Source of the DNA: Salsipaludibacter albus
GTDB taxonomy: Bacteria; Actinomycetota; Nitriliruptoria; Nitriliruptorales; Nitriliruptoraceae
Assembly (NCBI RefSeq): GCF_019798055.1
Contig: NZ_JAHOPH010000027.1
Span: 1 to 50,266 of the forward strand
DNA: 50,266 bases
Reading direction: 5' to 3'
The notes beneath the pieces were generated by a model, which saw only the letters and a list, made by a program, of their open reading frames with translations, had not been told where the DNA came from and made no database searches. The position numbers and the translations under genes are program-made. Shown in pieces: positions 45,731-50,266 of this stretch. How positions within the stretch are numbered: position 1 is the first letter of the stretch; the number at the start of each line of letters is the position of its first letter.

Positions 45731-46767
45731 CCGTGCGGTGGACAGTCAGCGCGGTCTTGGGCGCGGTCGCGGCTGCCGGAGTCGGCGTCGCGGCTCGGCT
45801 GTCCTGGGCTCGGCGTCGCGCACGGGCGGTGACCGGCGAGCGACCGGCGGTGACCACCGACGACGGGGTGCAGCTGCACGTGGAGGTGGACGGGCCGACC
45901 GACGCGACGACCACGGTCGCGTTCGTCCATGGCTTCGCCGCCGATGCCGGGATGTACGAACCGCAGTGGACGGCCCTGCGCAGCCGGTGCCGCGTCGTGC
46001 GGTTCGACCAGCGCGGCCACGGTCGCAGCGGTTGGGCCGGCTTCCGCTCGGCGACGTTCCAGCGCCTCGGCCGCGACCTCGAGCAGGTGATCGACCGGGC
46101 GACGGACCGGGGACCGGTCGTCCTGGTCGGTCACTCGATGGGCGCGATGGGACTGCTGGCGTTGGCCGGACAACGGCCGGAGCTGTTCGGTGCACGGGTG
46201 GCGGGCGTCGCGCTGATGTCGACCGAGGCCGGGCCACTTGTCGGGCAAGGGTCCGGTGTGGTCCCCAGGGTGCGCCAGCTCGCGGCGGTCGCGGGCGCTG
46301 GTCTGCTCTGGCTGGCCGCGCCGCTGCTCCATGCCCTGCACCCGTTCGAGACCGCACCGGTGCGGCGGCTCCTGCTGCGGCGCCTCTTCGACACCGACCC
46401 GCCCGACGCAGCCGTACGCAGCGTCATCCGCACGTGGCAGCGCACGCCCGCCGCCGTCATGACCGCCTACCTGCCGGATCTGACCCAGGTCGACCAGCGG
46501 GCCGCGGCCGCGGCACTGCGCGACGTCCCCGTGCTGGTGCTGGCCGGCGACGCCGACGAGACCATCGACCCGGGCGCGGCACGGCGTCTGGCCGAGCGGA
46601 TCGGTCCCTCCGCCCGGTTGGTCGTGGTCGACGGCGCCGGCCACATGGTCACGCTCACCCACGCCGAGGAGGTCAACGCAGCGCTGCTGGACCTGGTCGC
46701 CGTCCTCGACCGGACCGAACGTTCGAGCGACGCAGGCCCACGCCAGGACTGGCAGACGAAGGGATAG
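45727..46767 (+). CDS. Alpha/beta hydrolase, membrane-anchored
   Basis: A 346-residue hydrolase. Residues about 3-24 (RWTVSAVLGAVAAAGVGVAARL) form an N-terminal membrane helix or uncleaved signal. The domain has VAFVHGFAADAGMYEPQW (oxyanion region), the nucleophile Ser137 in VLVGHSMGAMG, acid in VLVLAGDADETIDP and His in DGAGHMVTLTH. An insert of hydrophobic and basic residues (about 175-225) forms a lid. The lipid context (PAP2 before it, ATGA overlap) suggests a membrane lipid ester, by inference only. Three bases separate it from the phosphoesterase gene. Confidence 0.85.
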   Translation: MTVRWTVSAVLGAVAAAGVGVAARLSWARRRARAVTGERPAVTTDDGVQLHVEVDGPTDATTTVAFVHGFAADAGMYEPQWTALRSRCRVVRFDQRGHGRSGWAGFRSATFQRLGRDLEQVIDRATDRGPVVLVGHSMGAMGLLALAGQRPELFGARVAGVALMSTEAGPLVGQGSGVVPRVRQLAAVAGAGLLWLAAPLLHALHPFETAPVRRLLLRRLFDTDPPDAAVRSVIRTWQRTPAAVMTAYLPDLTQVDQRAAAAALRDVPVLVLAGDADETIDPGAARRLAERIGPSARLVVVDGAGHMVTLTHAEEVNAALLDLVAVLDRTERSSDAGPRQDWQTKG

Positions 46768-46770
46768 GCC

Positions 46771-47652
46771 GTGAAGCACTGGCTCGCCCGCATCGCGATC
46801 GCGATCGGCACCCTTGTCGTCGTGGTCCTGGCCTACGGGATCCTGGTCGAGCCGCGACTGATCCTCGACGAGGAGCACCTCGAGGTAGCGCTGCCCAACC
46901 TCGACCCCGAGGCGGCGGGCACCCGGGTCGCAGTGCTGTCGGACTTCCAGTTGGGCATGCGATTCGCCAACGAGGGCATGGTCGCACGCGCCGTCGAGAC
47001 CGCCGTGGCGGCCGACCCGGACCTCGTGCTGCTGGGCGGTGACTTCCTCTACAGCACGACACCGGACGTCGACGCACAGGTCGACAGGGTGCTCGAGCTG
47101 CTGGACCCGCTGCTGGCCTCTGGTATCCCGACCTACGCGGTGCTCGGCAACCACGACTACGCCGCCGGCGGCGCCGACGAGGTCGCCCGGGCCCTGGAGG
47201 GCGTCGGTGTCCAGGTGCTGCGCAACCAGGCCGTGGCCGTGCCCGGCCCGACACCCGATGCCGACCAGCAGCTGTACGTCGTCGGGGTCGGTCCCGACCG
47301 GCCGGACCTGGTCGACATCGACGCCGCGCTGGCGGACGTCCCCGACACCGCCCCGCGGATCGTCCTGATGCACAACCCCACCGTCTTCAACCGCATGCCG
47401 GCCGGCACGGCCCCCCTCACGATGGCCGGCCACACCCACTGCGGTCAAGTGGCGATGCCCCTGATGCCGCACTGGTCCTACCTGGGACTGACCGCGGAGG
47501 AGGCGATCGTCGCCGACGGCTGGGCACCGGACGACCTCGGTGCCACGGGCAACCGCCTGTTCGTGACCTGCGGCATCGGCTTCAGCATGATGCCCCTGCG
47601 CATAAATGCGCCGCCGCAGGTAGCGTTCTTCGACCTCCGACCGGCCACGTAG
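46771..47652 (+). CDS. Metallophosphoesterase (YaeI/YkuE-like), membrane-anchored
   Basis: A 293-residue phosphoesterase. An N-terminal helix (LARIAIAIGTLVVVVLAYGILV) is followed by the calcineurin-like blocks: SDFQLG, LLGGDFLY, LGNHDY and MAGHTHCGQ. The usual first motif is D-x-H; here it reads D-x-Q, so one metal ligand is changed. YaeI-type enzymes act at the membrane on UDP-sugar lipids or similar phosphate esters. The GTG has an AAGGGA site. As third gene of the operon it completes a group of membrane-bound esterases. Confidence 0.85.
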   Translation: MKHWLARIAIAIGTLVVVVLAYGILVEPRLILDEEHLEVALPNLDPEAAGTRVAVLSDFQLGMRFANEGMVARAVETAVAADPDLVLLGGDFLYSTTPDVDAQVDRVLELLDPLLASGIPTYAVLGNHDYAAGGADEVARALEGVGVQVLRNQAVAVPGPTPDADQQLYVVGVGPDRPDLVDIDAALADVPDTAPRIVLMHNPTVFNRMPAGTAPLTMAGHTHCGQVAMPLMPHWSYLGLTAEEAIVADGWAPDDLGATGNRLFVTCGIGFSMMPLRINAPPQVAFFDLRPAT

Positions 47653-48015
47653 CCGGACTGGGTCGACGGGCCGCCGTCGTCGGCGGGTGCCCGTGCTGTC
47701 CGCGGTCGGCCAGCAGGGCTTGGACCTCGACCGCACGGTCCTCGACCGTCGGCGAGAGAACTCGACAGGCATCGACGCGGGCGGCGGCGTCCGGAGCCCT
47801 GGCGGAGCTCGTCTCCGGAGCTGTATCCGACTCCAGTCGGGTCGCCGTAGAGATGCATGGCCCGCCATCGGTATCCCGTAGTTGTCCGAGGTCCCTGGGG
47901 CGCCGCGAAGGGTCCTGAACCGGTGGACACCCGAAGACCAGGGCCTTGGGCCGACAGATTCGAGATCGTCGAGTTTGAGCATCGTCAGGGCTTGCTGCGA
48001 TGCGGCGGTGACCGG
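47653..48015. other. 363-bp gap without a recognisable gene
   Basis: Lies between convergent genes. Frames on both strands lack family motifs. A CCGGAG/CTCCGG pair near 47792-47818 could form a weak hairpin after the phosphoesterase gene. Confidence 0.45.
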
Positions 48016-48768
48016 TCAGTCCCGGAGGTCGTGGTGGACCCAGACGTTGGGCTCGATGTAGGTCACGCGGTCGGCCTCGAGATCGACCATGACGGGAGCC
48101 AGTGCCTCCGGCACCTCGACCTCGCCGTCATGGTCGAAGTCCACCCCGGTCCACTCGTGCCACTGCTCGGGCGTCCCCTCGATCACCATCGACTCGGGGG
48201 CGACCTTGACGATCGTGGCCCCTGCACGAGCATGCACGCGCAGCCACGGATCGGCGGGCAGCCCTTCGTCGGTCCGTCGAGCCAGGTAGTCCGCCATCGA
48301 CTCGCGCTGGTGGGCGTGCTTGCCCGAGGGCCGGACCGGCGCGACGAGGTCCACCAGTCCCAGCTCGGCCACCGCGCGACGCATGTGATCGAGCATGACC
48401 GTGCTGAGGCCCAGCCCACGAGCGGCCGGGGCCACCATGATCTCCAGCGCCGACGCCATCGTCGGCGCACGGCCCGCATCGTGGTCGGCGATCCCTCGCT
48501 CGACGATCGCGTCCCAGCCGCGGTCGGGCAGGTCGTCGACGGAGCCGGTCACCGGCAGGAAGCACGCCTTCGCGATCACCTCGTCACCGGGCGTGATCGC
48601 CATCAGGCACAGGTCCCCCAGGTCACGCTCGAGCCGGGGGTAGTACAGGTTCCCGACAGGATCGTGCATCATGAAGGCCGGCCAGCCCTCGTCCGTGGCG
48701 GCCCACATGGGATCGGCCAGGTCCGGCCGGTCCGACAGGCGCACGACCTGCAGTGACGACACGTCCAT
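48016..48768 (-). CDS. GNAT-like acetyltransferase-fold protein
   Basis: A 250-residue protein. The middle part has ASALEIMVAPAARGLGLSTVMLDHMRRAVAELGLVDLVAPVRPSGK, in which AARGLGLS fits the acetyl-CoA loop (R-x-x-G-x-G/A). A domain of about 90 residues stands before it (ATDEGWPAFMMHDPVGNLYYPRL) and a longer tail of beta strands after it. Acceptor unknown. Its ATG at 48768 is three bases after the stop of the PPOX-like gene, so the two form an operon. Confidence 0.7.
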   Translation of the reverse strand: MDVSSLQVVRLSDRPDLADPMWAATDEGWPAFMMHDPVGNLYYPRLERDLGDLCLMAITPGDEVIAKACFLPVTGSVDDLPDRGWDAIVERGIADHDAGRAPTMASALEIMVAPAARGLGLSTVMLDHMRRAVAELGLVDLVAPVRPSGKHAHQRESMADYLARRTDEGLPADPWLRVHARAGATIVKVAPESMVIEGTPEQWHEWTGVDFDHDGEVEVPEALAPVMVDLEADRVTYIEPNVWVHHDLRD

Positions 48769-48771
48769 GGC

Positions 48772-49269
48772 TCAGGCCCCTCGTCCGGACGACGCGTGCC
48801 ACGACAACGGCTCGCCGCGACCCTGCAACATCACCGCGCCCGGCATGACGCGCAACCTGGTCGGCGCCAGCCGCAGACCGGCGAACGTGGCGGCGGTGGG
48901 CTCGGTCCACGCCGGCACGACCGAGGGGTCGTAGCCGACCGGTGCCGGCGCTGTCGCGAACCGCTCCCACAGGTCCTCTCGGCCCTGGTCGTCGAGCACC
49001 CAGGCCGTGTCGCACTCGGCGGTGCAGGTGTCCTGGGTGTCGTCCCAGTACGTCACCGACACCGCCGGCGTGGCATCGAGGTCGGCACGCTTGGGGGACT
49101 GCGGGCTGGTCGCGATCCACCCGACCAGCGAGGACCCGTCCCACTCCCAGTACGGGTGCAGGATGCGCGTACGTGGCCGTCCTTCAGGTGTGACCGTCGC
49201 CACCGTCGCCCACACGATCCGGTGGGCGATCTCGACGAAGGCCGGTGCGACGCGGTCGAGGTCGTGCAC
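48772..49269 (-). CDS. PPOX-class split-barrel protein
   Basis: A 165-residue protein of the pyridoxamine-phosphate-oxidase-like fold. RIVWATVATVTPEGRPRTRILHPYWEWDGSSLVGWIATSPQSPKRADL matches the flavin/F420-binding opening, VSVTYWDDTQDTCTAECDTAW the third strand set, and FAGLRLAPTRLRVMPG the end. GTG 49269 is chosen for AGGAG six bases upstream. It shares a transcript with the GNAT-like gene. Confidence 0.8.
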   Translation of the reverse strand: MHDLDRVAPAFVEIAHRIVWATVATVTPEGRPRTRILHPYWEWDGSSLVGWIATSPQSPKRADLDATPAVSVTYWDDTQDTCTAECDTAWVLDDQGREDLWERFATAPAPVGYDPSVVPAWTEPTAATFAGLRLAPTRLRVMPGAVMLQGRGEPLSWHASSGRGA

Positions 49270-49348
49270 GTCTGGCTCCTGGGTTGGGGGACACCTGGGC
49301 GCCGAAGGTCGTCGGCGCGCAGAGGTCGGCGGCGCGCATTCGGGACGA

Positions 49349-50180
49349 TCATGCCACGGATCGGCCATCCGCGTGCGGCGCCACCTCGACCCGGCCGTCG
49401 GACACCAGCCACGTCGTGGTCGTCGTCGCGGCCGCCAGCGCCCGGTCGTGGGTCACCAGCAGCAGGGCCCCCTCGTAGTCGACCAGGGCCTCCTCCAGGC
49501 GCTCGATGGCCTCGACATCCAGGTGGTTCGTGGGTTCGTCGAGCACCACCAGCGGACGCGGCCGGACGAGCAGTTCGGCCAGGACGAGCTTGCGGGTCTC
49601 CCCCGGCGACAGGTCGTCGCTGTGCAGCACCCGGTCGGGGTCGACCCCGAGGTGGTCCACGACGGCCAGGGTCCGCGAGCGGTCGTCACCCGCCAGCAAC
49701 TCGGCTCGCCGCTCCGGGTCGACGCGCTCCTCCTGGGCCAGCAGCCCGACTCGCTGGCGCAGGTCGCGATCCATGGACTCGAGCACGGCGCGGACGAGCG
49801 TGGACTTGCCCGCCCCGTTGTCGCCGTGCACCCGCACCCGGTCGTGGGGGCCGAGCACGAGGTCGACGTCGACCAGCACCGGATGGCTGCCCGCCCGCAC
49901 GACGTCACGACGGACCTCCGCCAGCACGTCACGGCGGCTGGCGGACCCGGCGACGGACACGGCATCGCCGCGACGGCGGTGCACCGCGGTCTCGGCCACG
50001 GCGCGCTCGGCCCGGTCCCGTGCGCTCGTCCTGGCCCCGACCTGGCCGCCCAGGCTCTTCGCCGCGTCCATGGCATGGGTCTTGGCCGCCATCGACGCGG
50101 CGTCGTGGTCCTTCGGGCCGGCGTCGCGGCGGGTCGCGGCGGCACCCCGCTCGATCCCGCGCTGGCGGGTGCGCACGTCG
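49349..50180 (-). CDS. ABC-F family ATPase, C-terminal part (5' end missing)
   Basis: About 277 residues of an ABC-F protein (cytosolic duplicated ATPases acting on ribosomes, including antibiotic-protection and Uup/EttA-type factors). The linker region (ERGAAATRRDAGPKDHDAASMAAKTHAMDAAK) is followed by the second ATPase: Walker A VHGDNGAGKSTL, signature LSPGETRKLVLAELL, Walker B LVVLDEPTNHLD and H-loop LVTHDRAL. The N-terminal ATPase should continue at higher coordinates, but sequence from 50181 on is the IS110 transposase. Either the gene is broken by a rearranged IS110 or the window end is chimeric. Confidence 0.85.
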
Positions 50181-50266
50181 GCCAGCAGGTGATCTGCCGG
50201 CTCCACGTCCGGCTCACCGAACTGTCCGAAGGCGGCGCCAAGAAGGCCCTGACGGTCAAACGGGCC
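50181..50266 (+). mobile_element. IS110 transposase fragment at the window edge
   Basis: These 86 bases are identical to the complement of 43230-43315, inside the IS110 transposase gene (part coding for QQVICRLHVRLTELSEGG). Similarity stops abruptly at 50180/50181, in mid-gene. The orientation is opposite to the other copy. The rest of the element, if any, is outside the window. Confidence 0.88.

Overview
The window is GC-rich throughout and reads as chromosome from an actinobacterium (Actinomycetota). The best lineage marker is a mycothione reductase at 22934-24286, since mycothiol is the thiol of that phylum. Frequent GTG starts and ATGA/GTGA gene overlaps agree. A deep-branching class such as Nitriliruptoria is possible, but that is a guess from general character and not from a marker gene.

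From 1 to about 28450 is compact housekeeping sequence. It holds a PLP-dependent Cys/Met-metabolism enzyme, a VOC protein, a methyltransferase, the ribosome-assembly GTPase EngB, a beta-carbonic anhydrase, a low-molecular-weight phosphatase, an S9 peptidase with a NUDIX hydrolase, and the gatC-gatA-gatB operon (tRNA-dependent amidation of Glu/Asp-tRNA). These are followed by a secreted metzincin protease with PKD and Fn3 domains, a voltage-gated-type K+ channel with a C-terminal zinc ribbon, threonine synthase, nicotinamidase, transaldolase, a YczE-type membrane protein, NAD-dependent DNA ligase and mycothione reductase. Next is a tightly overlapping four-gene operon, ABC ATPase - ABC-2 permease - histidine kinase - response regulator, and then a HIT protein.

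From about 28450 to 38250 the sequence is looser and looks accessory: two lipoproteins, a frameshifted gene of an actinobacterial family, two type II toxin-antitoxin modules of different types, a TrkA-C membrane protein, CorA, and a three-gene overlapping operon of a SigE-like sigma factor with two single-pass membrane proteins. Several 270-790 bp gaps hold no recognisable gene.

From 38249 to 41972 is a lodB-lodA pair: a flavoprotein and a quinoprotein amino-acid-oxidase homologue carrying an extra C-terminal region of about 370 residues. Next to it are a broken cupin gene and an IS110 transposase with a long 5' non-coding flank that probably encodes its bridge RNA. Then comes an operon of a tandem-PAP2 phosphatase, an alpha/beta hydrolase and a metallophosphoesterase, followed by a GNAT-like protein, a PPOX-fold protein and an ABC-F gene. 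The ABC-F gene runs abruptly into 86 bp identical to the interior of the IS110 transposase, where the window ends.

The strongest unexplained signal is a family of 50-bp palindromic elements, three copies at 1251, 7166 and 17523. They have identical 10-bp ends, a shared asymmetric core and exactly equal length, and they lie immediately 3' of genes. A shortened relative at 29322 has lost two bases from each arm in a compensating way, and a further hairpin related to that one lies at 37546.
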